This document shows positions 22,588 through 30,463 of a stretch of DNA of 35,735 bases, in pieces. The translations under genes were made by a program, and so were the position numbers. Numbering within the stretch: the stretch's first letter is position 1; the number at the start of each line of letters is the position of its first letter. The DNA comes from JACRLI01 sp035542815 (GTDB lineage Bacteria > Eisenbacteria > RBG-16-71-46 > JACRLI01): NCBI GenBank assembly GCA_035542815.1, contig DATKKS010000112.1, forward strand, positions 1 to 35,735, given 5' to 3'. The notes under the pieces are model-generated. The model was not told the DNA's origin. It saw only the letters and a list, made by a program, of their open reading frames with translations, and did not search any database.

Positions 22588-24012
22588 ATGTCCTGCCTGC
22601 ACCGTGCGCCGCGGCCCGGCGCGCCCGCCCGGCCCGCGCGGGCGTTCCTGTGGGCCTGCCTGTGTCTCGCCGCGGGCCAGCCCTCGCTCGCCCGGGCGCA
22701 GGACGCCGCGCCCCGCGCAGCGGCCCCGACTGCAGCGCCGGGCGCCCCGGCGGCCGGCGCGGACTCCCTGTCCCTCGAGGAGTGCGTGCGCGCGGCGCGC
22801 GAGCGGGCCCCCGGCCCGCAGGCGGCCGCAGCGGACGCGGCGGCGGCGGCACGCGAGTCGCAGTCGGTGGCGCGCAACGGCCGGCCGGTGTTCCGGGCCT
22901 TCGGCGGGGCCACCGTGGCCCCCAAGGGCTTCTACGACCCCATCGTCACCAACCTGGGCGAGTACTCGCTCAAGGCCGGCATGGACCTGCCGCTGCTGGA
23001 CGGCGGCGGGCGGGGGCGCGCCCGCCAGCGGGCGTCCAACGAGGCCGCGCTGGCCGGGCTGGAGCAGGCGCGCGCCCGGCGCGAGGCCGGCGACCAGGCC
23101 GCCGAGCTGGGCGCGGACGTGCTGCGGCTCGCCGAGAAGGAGGAGGTGGAGTCGGCCTCCCTGGAGTGGCTGGACCGGCTGGCCGAGATCCTGAAGCCGG
23201 GGGTGGCCGCCGGGCAGCACAGCCCGGGCGACCTGCTGCGGGTGGCGCTGGAGCGCGACGGCGTGGACGCCTCGCTGAGCGCCACGCGCACCGGCCTGGC
23301 CGCCTCGCGGCGGGAGCTGGGGCAGCTCCTGGGGCTGCCGCCGGGCGTCGCGCCGGCCCTGCGCCCGCCGGCGCCGGGCGAGGAGCCCGCGCCCGGGGCG
23401 GCCGACTCGGCGCGGGTGATGGCGGCGCTCGAGGCGCTGCCCGAGGTGCGCATCGCGGACCTGACGCAGGCCCAGCAGCGGCTGGACCTGGAGGACGTGG
23501 AGGGACAGAACGCGCTGGGGGTGGACCTGAGCGCGGACGCCGGGCTCTCGGGCTCGGACCTCACCGCCCTGGTGCCCGAGGACCTCCGGCTGGAGCGCCC
23601 CGGCGCCACCTTCCTCGACCGCCTGCTGCACCGCGACCTGGGAGCTTCCCTGACCCTGGAACTCCACCGGGTGGTGTCCGACCCCACCCGGGGCCCGGCG
23701 CGCGAGGCGCGCCAGCTGGCGCTGCGGGCGGCCGCCCTGCGCGCCGCCGCCGAGCGCGACACCCAGCGCCGGCTGCTGCTGGACCTCCTGGGCCGGTGGC
23801 AGTCCGCGGCGCTCCGCCGCGCCGCGCTCCAGGCGCTGGCCGCCCGGGCCGAGGAGAACCTGCTGCGTTCCAAGAGCCTGTACGTGGCCGGCAGCTTCTC
23901 GCTGCTGGAGCTGCTGGACGCGCGCCGCGTGGCGGAAGACGCCCGCGAGCGCCTGGCCGACGCCCGCGCCGAGGAGCGCGCGGCCCGCCTGGAGGTGAGC
24001 ATCCGCCCATGA
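22588..24012 (+). CDS. TolC-family outer membrane factor of an RND efflux system
   Basis: The 474-residue protein has an N-terminal export signal (hydrophobic stretch about 20-32 ending in ARAQ), then two outer-membrane-efflux (OEP) repeats with long amphipathic, Ala/Leu/Arg-rich helices. Typical signatures are LSLEECVRAARERAP near the start, ARREAGDQAAELGADVLRLAEKEE in the first repeat, SRRELGQLLGLPPG at the turn, and the late SLYVAGSFSLLELLDARRV. It would form the outer-membrane channel for the pump encoded next. The start at ATG 22588 has no visible SD; the upstream part of the frame has no signal peptide character. Its stop overlaps the next gene's ATG by 4 nt. Confidence 0.88.
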   Translation: MSCLHRAPRPGAPARPARAFLWACLCLAAGQPSLARAQDAAPRAAAPTAAPGAPAAGADSLSLEECVRAARERAPGPQAAAADAAAAARESQSVARNGRPVFRAFGGATVAPKGFYDPIVTNLGEYSLKAGMDLPLLDGGGRGRARQRASNEAALAGLEQARARREAGDQAAELGADVLRLAEKEEVESASLEWLDRLAEILKPGVAAGQHSPGDLLRVALERDGVDASLSATRTGLAASRRELGQLLGLPPGVAPALRPPAPGEEPAPGAADSARVMAALEALPEVRIADLTQAQQRLDLEDVEGQNALGVDLSADAGLSGSDLTALVPEDLRLERPGATFLDRLLHRDLGASLTLELHRVVSDPTRGPAREARQLALRAAALRAAAERDTQRRLLLDLLGRWQSAALRRAALQALAARAEENLLRSKSLYVAGSFSLLELLDARRVAEDARERLADARAEERAARLEVSIRP

Positions 24013-24992
24013 GGAACCGTGCCCGGATCATCCTGCTCTGCTGCCTCCCTCTCGCCGCGGGCTGCGGCCAACGGACCGAGGCCGACTCGCCCGCGGAATC
24101 CCGGGCCGCATCCGCGGTCCGGGTGCGCACGCGCGCGGTGGAGACGCGCGTCTTCCCGGACGAGCTGACCGTGCCCGGCCGGTGGCGGGCGGGCGGCGAG
24201 GCGGTGCTCGCGGCGCCGTTCGCGGCGGTGGTGGAGAGCATCGCGGTGCTCCCCGGGGACGCGGTGGCCGCCGGCCAGGCGCTGGCCTGGCTGGACACCC
24301 GGGAATCCCACGCTGCCCTGCGCGGAGCCGAGTCGCTGGTCCGCCAGGCCCGGGACGCGGCCGCGCGCCAGGAGGCGGCGCAGGCGGTGGAGCTGGCGCG
24401 GCGCGACCTGGTGCGCGTGCCGGTGCGCGCGCCGCGGGCCGGGGTGGTGCTGCGGCGCTCGGTGGAGCCGGGCACGCTGGTCGCGGAGTCGGCCGAGATC
24501 CTGGCGATCACGCCCCTGAACGCGCTGGTGTTCGAGGCCCACGTGCCGGCCGCGCTGCGCCCGCGCCTGCGCCCCGGCCAGCAGGCGGTCATCGCCTGCT
24601 CCGGCGAGCCGCCGCGGAACGCCACGCTGGAGCGGATCCTGCCGGCGGCCAGCGAGGCGGACCAGGCGGTGCTGGCGTGGCTGGTGCCCGCGCCGGGCGC
24701 CGGCCCGCGCCCGTTCCTGGACCGCTTCGGCACTGCCACGCTGCAGCTGGGCCCGCCGCGCCGGGGGCTGGCGGTGCCCGATTCCGCGGTGGTCGAGGAC
24801 GACGTGACCGGCGAGAAGCGCCTGGCGCGGGTGTCCCCCGACGGCCGCGCGGTGTGGGTGCCGGTGACGCTGGGGCTGCGGGCGGGCGGCTGGACCGAGC
24901 TGCAGGCCCCGCTGCTGACGGAGGGCACGCCGGTGATCGTCGAGGGGCAGCACGGCCTGCCCGACAGCGCCAAGGTGCAGAGCGTGCCGTGA
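24009..24992 (+). CDS. Lipoprotein membrane fusion protein (HlyD/AcrA type), short hairpin
   Basis: The 327-residue adaptor links the RND pump to the outer-membrane channel. It begins with a lipoprotein signal (LCCLPLAAGC, lipidated Cys19). A barrel-sandwich part follows (FAAVVESIAVLPGDAVAAGQALAWLD read in stretches, about 70-98; then VPVRAPRAGVVLRRSVEPGTLV, about 138-160). The helical hairpin between the two halves is only about 35-40 residues, much shorter than in AcrA. Beta-barrel and membrane-proximal parts follow (AVPDSAVVEDD, VTLGLRAGGWTEL). It overlaps both neighbours by 4 nt (ATGA and GTGA), so the three pump subunits are translationally coupled. Confidence 0.92.
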   Translation: MRNRARIILLCCLPLAAGCGQRTEADSPAESRAASAVRVRTRAVETRVFPDELTVPGRWRAGGEAVLAAPFAAVVESIAVLPGDAVAAGQALAWLDTRESHAALRGAESLVRQARDAAARQEAAQAVELARRDLVRVPVRAPRAGVVLRRSVEPGTLVAESAEILAITPLNALVFEAHVPAALRPRLRPGQQAVIACSGEPPRNATLERILPAASEADQAVLAWLVPAPGAGPRPFLDRFGTATLQLGPPRRGLAVPDSAVVEDDVTGEKRLARVSPDGRAVWVPVTLGLRAGGWTELQAPLLTEGTPVIVEGQHGLPDSAKVQSVP

Positions 24993-27900
24993 GGCGCTTC
25001 TTCGAGCGGGTCCGGACCCAGCGCCGGGCGATCGCGCTGGCGGCAGCCGTGCTGACCGCGGTGGGGTTCGCCGCCGGGGTGCGGCTGCCCGCCGCGATCC
25101 TGCCGGAGGTCACGTTCCCGCGCATCACCGTGATCGCCGACAGCGGCGAGCGCCCGGGCGAGGAGATGCTCCGCTCGGTCACCCGGCCGCTCGAGGAGTC
25201 GCTGCGGCGGGTGCCGGGGGTGCTCGAGATCCGCTCCACCACCAGCCGCGGCTCTTCCGAGATCAACCTGGACTGCGAGTGGCGCAGCGACATGGACCTG
25301 GCGCTGCAGCGGGTGCAGGGGCAGCTGTCCGCGGTGCGCAGCGAGTTCCCCGAGGGCACCTCGGTGGAGGCCCGGCTGATGAACCCGGTGCTGTTCCCGG
25401 TGCTGGGGGTCTCGCTCACCTCGCCCACCCTGAGCCAGGCGGAGCTGCGCGACCTGGCGCTGCTCACGCTCAAGCCGGAGCTGGCGCGGCTGCCCGGGGT
25501 GGCCGAGGTGGTGGTGCAGGGCGGGCGGCGGTTCGAGGCCCGCGTCACGCTCGATCCGGCCGCCCTCCAGGGCTGCGGCCTGGACGCCGCGCGGGTGGCC
25601 GAGGCGCTGAAGAAGCGCAGCGAGCTGGAGTCGGTGGGCCTCCTGGACGCCAACCGCGAGCTGTACCTGGGCCTGGCCGACGCCCGGCCGGCAGACCTGG
25701 AGTCGCTCGGCGACACGCCCGTGCCGGTGGAGTCCGGACCGCCGGTCCCGCTGCGCCAGCTGGGCCGGATCTCGCTCGAGGAGGCGCCCGAGTTCACCCG
25801 CTATGCCGCCGCGGGCCGCGAGGCGGTGCTGGTGAACGTGCTGCGCCAGCCGTCGGCCAGCACCATCGATCTGTCGCGCGGGGTGCACCAGTGGTTCCGC
25901 GAGCACCGCTCCCAGCTCCCGCGCGACCTCAAGATCGAGACCTTCTACGACCAGGCGGACCTGGTGGCCGCCTCGGTGGGCAGCGTGCGGGACAGCCTGG
26001 TGGTGGGCGCGCTGCTGGCCATCCTGGCGGTGGCGCTGGTGCTGGGGAGCTGGCGCCTGGGGCTGGCCGGGGCGCTGGTGCTGCCCGGGAGCATCGGCTG
26101 CACCCTGCTGGGCTTCGTGCTCACCCGGCAGTCGCTGAACATCATGACCCTGGGCGGGATCGCCGCGGCGGTGGGGCTGGTGCTGGACGACGCCATCGTG
26201 GTGGTGGAGCACCTGGCGCACCGGGCGGAGCAGGCCGGCGCGGCCTTCGAGCGCTCCGCGGCGATGGCCGAGATCATGCCCTCGCTGGTGGGCTCGAGCC
26301 TGTGCAGCATCTCGATCTTCGCCCCGTTCATGCTGCTGGGCGGGGTGTCGGGGGCCTTCTTCCGGGTGCTGGCGCTGTCCATGACCCTGATGCTGGGCTC
26401 CTCGCTGCTGCTGTGCCTCAGCGTGATCCCGCTGCTGAGCCGGCCGCGCCTGAGCCCGGGGCGCCCCGAGGGCGAGCTGCGCGCGGACTTCCACCGGCTG
26501 CTGAAGGCGGCGGCGGCGCGCCGCTGGGTGGCCTTCGGGCCGCCGCTGGCCCTGGTGCTGAGCATCGTGCCGCTGCAGGCCCTGCCGGGCAGCGGCTTCC
26601 TGCCGGACATGGACGAGGGGTCGCTCATCCTGGACTACATCCTGCCCCCCGGCACCTCGCTCAGCGAGGGCGACCGGATGCTGCGCGACGCGGAGCGCGA
26701 GATCGCGGCCACCCCCGAGATCGTCGCGTGGTCCCGGCGCCAGGGCAACCAGCTGGGGTTCTTCATCACCGAGCCCAACACCGGCGACTACACCCTGCAG
26801 CTCCGCAGCGGCCGGCGCCGCTCCGCGGACGAGGTCGCCGACCACCTGCGCGCGCGGCTGGAGGCGACCGAGCCCGCCATGGACGTGGAGTTCGGCCAGC
26901 TCATCGAGGACGCCATCGGGGACCTCACCACCAACCCGCAGCCGGTGGAGGTGCGGGTGTTCAGCGAGGACCACCGGGCGGCCCAGGCGCGCGCCCGGGA
27001 CATCGCCGCGCTGCTGGACTCGGTGCGCGGCGTGGTGGACGTCCGGAACGGCATTGTCGTGAGCGGACCGGACGTGTCGGTGGTGCCGGCGGCCGGGGCG
27101 GCGCGCGCGGGGCTGTCGGCCGAGGATCTCGCGCGCGCGGTGCAGCCGGCGGTGAGCGGGCTGGAGGCCGGCGAGATCCTGCGCGGGGTGCGCGCCTGGC
27201 CGGTTCGGGTGGTGCTGCCGCAGGCCGCGGGGGTGGGCCGGGCCGAGGCCCTGGCGGCGCTCCCGGTGCCGGTGCAGCCAGGCCGCTGGGCGCGCCTGGG
27301 GGACCTGGCCACGCTGCGGGTGGATCCCGGCGAGACCGAGATCGCGCGCGACAACCTCAGGACCATGGTGCCGGTCACCGCGCGGCTCTCGGGGCGCGAC
27401 CTGGGCTCGGCGATGGGCGAGATCCGCGCCCGCCTGGGGGCGATGCCGCTGCCCCGCGGGATGAGCCTGGAGTACGCCGGGATGTGGGCCGAGCAGCAGT
27501 CCTCCTTCCGGGGGCTGGCCGCGGTGCTGGTGGCGGCCGCGGTGGCGGTGCTGCTGATCCTCCTGGCGGCGTTCCACTCGTGGCGGCAGTCGCTGGCGGT
27601 GCTGCTGGTGGTGGCGGCCTCGCTGCCGGGGGCGTTGCTGGGCCTGCTGGCGGGCGGCGTGACGCTCAACATCTGCAGTTTCGTCGGGGCTATCATGGTG
27701 GTCGGGATCGTCGGGGAGAACGCGTTCTTCCTGGTGGCGGCGCACCGGGAGGCGCTGCGGCGCGGCGAGAGCCCGCTGGCGGCGGCGGTCCAGGCGGCGC
27801 GGCGGCGCGCCCGGCCGGTGCTCATGACCACCGCGGCCGGGGTGGCGGCGCTGTCCCCGCTGGCCATCGGCCTGGGCCCGGGCAGCGCGCTGCTGCGGCC

Positions 27901-28000
27901 GCTGGCGCTGGCGGTGGTGGGGGGCTTCACCCTCTCCGCGCCGCTGCTCCTGGGGGTGCTGCCGGCGCTGCTGGCGCGGGCCGGCCCGCTGGAAGACTAG
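24989..28000 (+). CDS. RND efflux pump, inner-membrane permease
   Basis: The 1003-residue permease shows the RND plan: one transmembrane helix at about 12-32, periplasmic domain, helices 2-6 at about 335-485, second periplasmic domain, and helices 8-12 at about 840-1000. Helix 4 carries Asp400-Asp401 in VLDDAIVVVEH, matching the proton-relay pair of AcrB-type (HAE) pumps. The second periplasmic domain begins GFLPDMDEGSLILDY and PPGTSLSEGD, typical of CzcA/HME metal pumps. In helix 10 the AcrB relay lysine position reads Glu910 (GIVGENAFFLV), as in CusA-like pumps. The substrate is therefore unclear, metal ion or organic compound. Start is GTG 24989, overlapping the adaptor stop (GTGA). Confidence 0.94.
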   Translation: MRRFFERVRTQRRAIALAAAVLTAVGFAAGVRLPAAILPEVTFPRITVIADSGERPGEEMLRSVTRPLEESLRRVPGVLEIRSTTSRGSSEINLDCEWRSDMDLALQRVQGQLSAVRSEFPEGTSVEARLMNPVLFPVLGVSLTSPTLSQAELRDLALLTLKPELARLPGVAEVVVQGGRRFEARVTLDPAALQGCGLDAARVAEALKKRSELESVGLLDANRELYLGLADARPADLESLGDTPVPVESGPPVPLRQLGRISLEEAPEFTRYAAAGREAVLVNVLRQPSASTIDLSRGVHQWFREHRSQLPRDLKIETFYDQADLVAASVGSVRDSLVVGALLAILAVALVLGSWRLGLAGALVLPGSIGCTLLGFVLTRQSLNIMTLGGIAAAVGLVLDDAIVVVEHLAHRAEQAGAAFERSAAMAEIMPSLVGSSLCSISIFAPFMLLGGVSGAFFRVLALSMTLMLGSSLLLCLSVIPLLSRPRLSPGRPEGELRADFHRLLKAAAARRWVAFGPPLALVLSIVPLQALPGSGFLPDMDEGSLILDYILPPGTSLSEGDRMLRDAEREIAATPEIVAWSRRQGNQLGFFITEPNTGDYTLQLRSGRRRSADEVADHLRARLEATEPAMDVEFGQLIEDAIGDLTTNPQPVEVRVFSEDHRAAQARARDIAALLDSVRGVVDVRNGIVVSGPDVSVVPAAGAARAGLSAEDLARAVQPAVSGLEAGEILRGVRAWPVRVVLPQAAGVGRAEALAALPVPVQPGRWARLGDLATLRVDPGETEIARDNLRTMVPVTARLSGRDLGSAMGEIRARLGAMPLPRGMSLEYAGMWAEQQSSFRGLAAVLVAAAVAVLLILLAAFHSWRQSLAVLLVVAASLPGALLGLLAGGVTLNICSFVGAIMVVGIVGENAFFLVAAHREALRRGESPLAAAVQAARRRARPVLMTTAAGVAALSPLAIGLGPGSALLRPLALAVVGGFTLSAPLLLGVLPALLARAGPLED

Positions 28001-28029
28001 CCGCAGGACCCACCTGCTTCGAGGCGCCC

Positions 28030-28704
28030 ATGCGCGTCCTGGTCGTGGAAGACAGCCCGCCCACGCGGGACCTCCTCAAACACTCGCTGGAGGAGGCCGG
28101 CTGCCACGTCGCGCTCGCGGCCCGCTACACGACCGGCCTCAAGCTCGCCACCCACGGCCCCTTCGACGTCCTGGTGGTGGACGTGATGCTCCCGGACGGC
28201 GACGGCTTCGAGCTGTGCCGGGAGCTGCGGCGGCAGGGGGTGGACACGCCGATCCTCTTTCTCACCGCCCGGGGCGAGGTGGCCGACCGCATCGCGGGGC
28301 TGGACGCCGGCGGGGACGACTACCTTCGCAAGCCCTTCGCCCTGGCCGAACTCCACGCGCGCCTGCGGGCCCTGGCGCGCCGCCAGGGGCTGGACCCGCC
28401 GCGGCTGCTGGAGGCGAGCGGCACGCGCATTGACTTCTCCGCGCGCCGCCTCACCCGCGGCGGGGCCGAGGTCCCCATGACCGCGCGCGAGTGGGCGGTG
28501 CTGGAGGTGCTGGCGGGGCGCGCCGGGCGCCTGGTGTCCCGGGAGGAGCTGCTGGACCTGGTGTGGCACGCGGCCACGCCGGCCGCCTCCGACAGCCTGG
28601 ACGTGATCGTGAGCCGGCTGCGCCGCAAGCTGGGCCCGGCCGAGGGGGGCATCGGGGTCCGCACTCTGCGCGGCCAGGGCTACGTGCTGGAGGTGCCGGC
28701 ATGA
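28030..28704 (+). CDS. OmpR/PhoB-family response regulator
   Basis: The 224-residue protein has a complete receiver domain (1-118: acidic pocket Glu7-Asp8, phospho-acceptor Asp51 in VVDVMLPDGDGF, Thr79 in FLTA, Lys101 in RKPFA) and a winged-helix DNA-binding domain (about 128-222: MTAREWAVLEVL, VSREELLDLVW, VIVSRLRRKLG, LRGQGYVLEVP). It starts 30 nt after the pump stop and ends in a 4-nt overlap with the kinase gene. It most likely activates the operon in response to its cognate kinase, and the 11-bp direct repeat at 22549-22565 is a candidate target. The arrangement resembles CusRS/CzcRS-controlled pumps, although here the regulator lies at the 3' end of the pump operon. Confidence 0.95.
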   Translation: MRVLVVEDSPPTRDLLKHSLEEAGCHVALAARYTTGLKLATHGPFDVLVVDVMLPDGDGFELCRELRRQGVDTPILFLTARGEVADRIAGLDAGGDDYLRKPFALAELHARLRALARRQGLDPPRLLEASGTRIDFSARRLTRGGAEVPMTAREWAVLEVLAGRAGRLVSREELLDLVWHAATPAASDSLDVIVSRLRRKLGPAEGGIGVRTLRGQGYVLEVPA

Positions 28705-30095
28705 GCGGCGGCTCGCTGGTGGCCCGCCTCACCGGGCTGCTCCAGGCGGTGACGGTGCTGGTGGTGGCGGCGTTCGCCTCGCTGGCGCTGTGGCTCACCG
28801 CGGGCTCGCTGCTGCGCGAGGAAGCCGCCCAGCTGGAGATGACCGCGCGGCACGTGGCGGAGAACCTGGACCGCGAGTTCCAGGAGGAGCGCCGCCTGGC
28901 GCCGGCCGCCGAGAACGCCGTGGCCGAGGAGGCCCCCGGCGGGCTGCGGGTGGAGGTGCTGGACCTTTCCGGCCGGCTGCTGGCCGCCACCGGCGGCGCC
29001 GGGCCTGCGGCGCCGGGGCCGCGGGCGCGCGCCGTCGCCCCGGCGGCCGGCGCGGAGCCGCCCCGGCCCGGCTGGCGCAGCTCCGACCGGGGCCTGGACT
29101 CCTTCACCGCGCGCGCCCGGTGCGGCGCGTGGGTCCGCGCCTCCATGCCCGCGCGCTTCCGGGTGGCCTCGCTCGCGGCGCTGGGACGCTCGCTGCTGCT
29201 GGCGGCGCTGCCCATCCTGCTGCTGGCGCTGTTGCTCGGCTGGCGCCTGAGCCGCGGCGCCCTCGCGCCGCTGTCCGGGCTGGCGGCGCGCGCGGGCGGC
29301 GCGCCGGCCCGCGACGGGGTGCGCTCGCTGGGCCCGCCGGTGGGCCTCCGCGAGATCGACGAGCTGATCGCCGCGTTCGACCGCCTGCTGGGCCGGCTGG
29401 ACGACCTGCTGCGCTCCGAGCGGCGCTTCACCTCGGACGCCTCGCACGAGCTGCGCACTCCGCTGACGGTGCTCTCCGGAGAACTCGAGATGGCGCTGGC
29501 CGATCCGGCGCTCCCGGCGCCGCGGCGCGCCGGGCTGGAGCGCGCCTTCGAGCAGGTGAGCGCCATGCGGGACCTCACCGACGCGCTGCTGCTGATGCGC
29601 GGCGCGGCCGACCCCGGGACGCGCCCGGCCGAGGGCTTCGAGACGGTGAACCTCTCGGACGTGGCCGCGGAGCTGGCCGCCGAGGCGCTGCTCCGCCACC
29701 CGGAGCGGGAGCGCGACCTAGAGGTGGACGCGCCGGACGAGGCGCTGGTGTCCGGCCAGCCGGCGCTGCTGGCCGCCGCCGCGCGCAACCTCCTCGACAA
29801 CGCGCTGAAGTTCACCCAGCCGGGCCAGGCGGTGCGGGTCACGGTGGCCGCGGGCGACCCGGTCACGCTCACCGTGGACGACGGCGGACCGGGCATCCCG
29901 CCGGGGGACCTGGAGCGGGTGTTCGACCCGTTCTTCCGGGGGGCCGAGGCCCGGGCCACGCGCGCGGGCTTCGGGCTGGGCCTGCCGATCTTGAAGTGCA
30001 TCGCGCAGCTGCACGGCGGGGAGGTGTGCGCCGAGGACTCGCCCGAGGGCGGGGCGCGCTTCGTGATGCGCTTGCCGGCGTGGACCGGGCGTTGA
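28701..30095 (+). CDS. Membrane sensor histidine kinase
   Basis: The 464-residue kinase has two transmembrane helices (about 13-36 and 161-183) around a periplasmic sensor of about 125 residues that is rich in Ala, Pro and Glu. A linker or degenerate HAMP region (about 184-235) follows, then the phospho-accepting His249 in SDASHELRTPLTVL. The ATPase domain has NLLDNALKF (N box), DDGGPGIP (G1), VFDPFFRG (F box) and FGLGLPI (G2). It should phosphorylate the response regulator encoded just upstream; the two genes overlap by 4 nt. The sensor has no clear metal-binding His/Cys cluster, which argues somewhat against a simple metal sensor. The inducing signal is unknown. Confidence 0.94.
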   Translation: MSGGSLVARLTGLLQAVTVLVVAAFASLALWLTAGSLLREEAAQLEMTARHVAENLDREFQEERRLAPAAENAVAEEAPGGLRVEVLDLSGRLLAATGGAGPAAPGPRARAVAPAAGAEPPRPGWRSSDRGLDSFTARARCGAWVRASMPARFRVASLAALGRSLLLAALPILLLALLLGWRLSRGALAPLSGLAARAGGAPARDGVRSLGPPVGLREIDELIAAFDRLLGRLDDLLRSERRFTSDASHELRTPLTVLSGELEMALADPALPAPRRAGLERAFEQVSAMRDLTDALLLMRGAADPGTRPAEGFETVNLSDVAAELAAEALLRHPERERDLEVDAPDEALVSGQPALLAAAARNLLDNALKFTQPGQAVRVTVAAGDPVTLTVDDGGPGIPPGDLERVFDPFFRGAEARATRAGFGLGLPILKCIAQLHGGEVCAEDSPEGGARFVMRLPAWTGR

Positions 30096-30463
30096 CCCGC
30101 CCGGGCGATCCCTGACCCCGCCGGGCGGAGCCGGCCCGCCGCCCCCGGGATCGCGAAACCTCAGAATCTCCTAGCCTTGGCCTCGAATCAAAACCCGCTG
30201 GCGGAGCCCTGCGCCCGACCCGGCGCGGGACGCTGCAGCGCGCCCCAGGCCCTTGCCGGGCCGGCACATTTCCGCTCTCTCAATCTCTTCTCCCGGCCGC
30301 AGTTAGCCCTTGTGCAGGTGTTCGGCCGCCCGTGCCTGGCTCCCGTCGCCGCCAGCCAGGCACTCCAGCCCGAATCGGCGACTCCAGATCCCGGCGCCCG
30401 CCCCCGAGCCGCAGCGGTGCGCCCCGCTCACGGCTCCGTCCACGTGCGTGGGAGGAAGCAACC
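30096..30463 (+). other. 368-bp intergenic leader region of the beta-propeller gene
   Basis: No gene fits here. A perfect 10-bp stem, GTGCCTGGCT (30332-30341) with AGCCAGGCAC (30354-30363) around a 12-nt loop, lies about 100 nt before the next ATG and may be a leader RNA structure. AT-richer patches at 30153-30195 and 30268-30295 are possible promoter areas, but I see no convincing -35/-10 pair and no known riboswitch core. GGAGGAAG at 30451-30458 is the ribosome binding site of the following gene. Confidence 0.5.
30106..30153 (+). terminator. Possible GC-rich stem-loop after the kinase gene
   Basis: CGATCCC (30106-30112) pairs with GGGATCG (30147-30153), with further GC pairing possible inside, starting 10 nt after the kinase stop. 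It may end the efflux-operon transcript. There is no T-tract, so a classical intrinsic terminator is doubtful. Confidence 0.3.

Noticed and set aside
22422..22925. N-terminal extension of the MFS transporter
   Set aside because: It runs through the divergent promoter region and the outer-membrane factor gene with no membrane or domain features.
23561..27745. 1394-residue open frame on the minus strand
   Set aside because: It is antisense to the adaptor and RND genes, is full of His/Arg/Gln/Gly low-complexity sequence and has no domain. In such GC-rich DNA long antisense frames are expected.
30096..30463. Cyclic di-GMP (GEMM) riboswitch before the secreted propeller gene
   Set aside because: The conserved core bases of GEMM RNAs cannot be found; only a simple hairpin is present.
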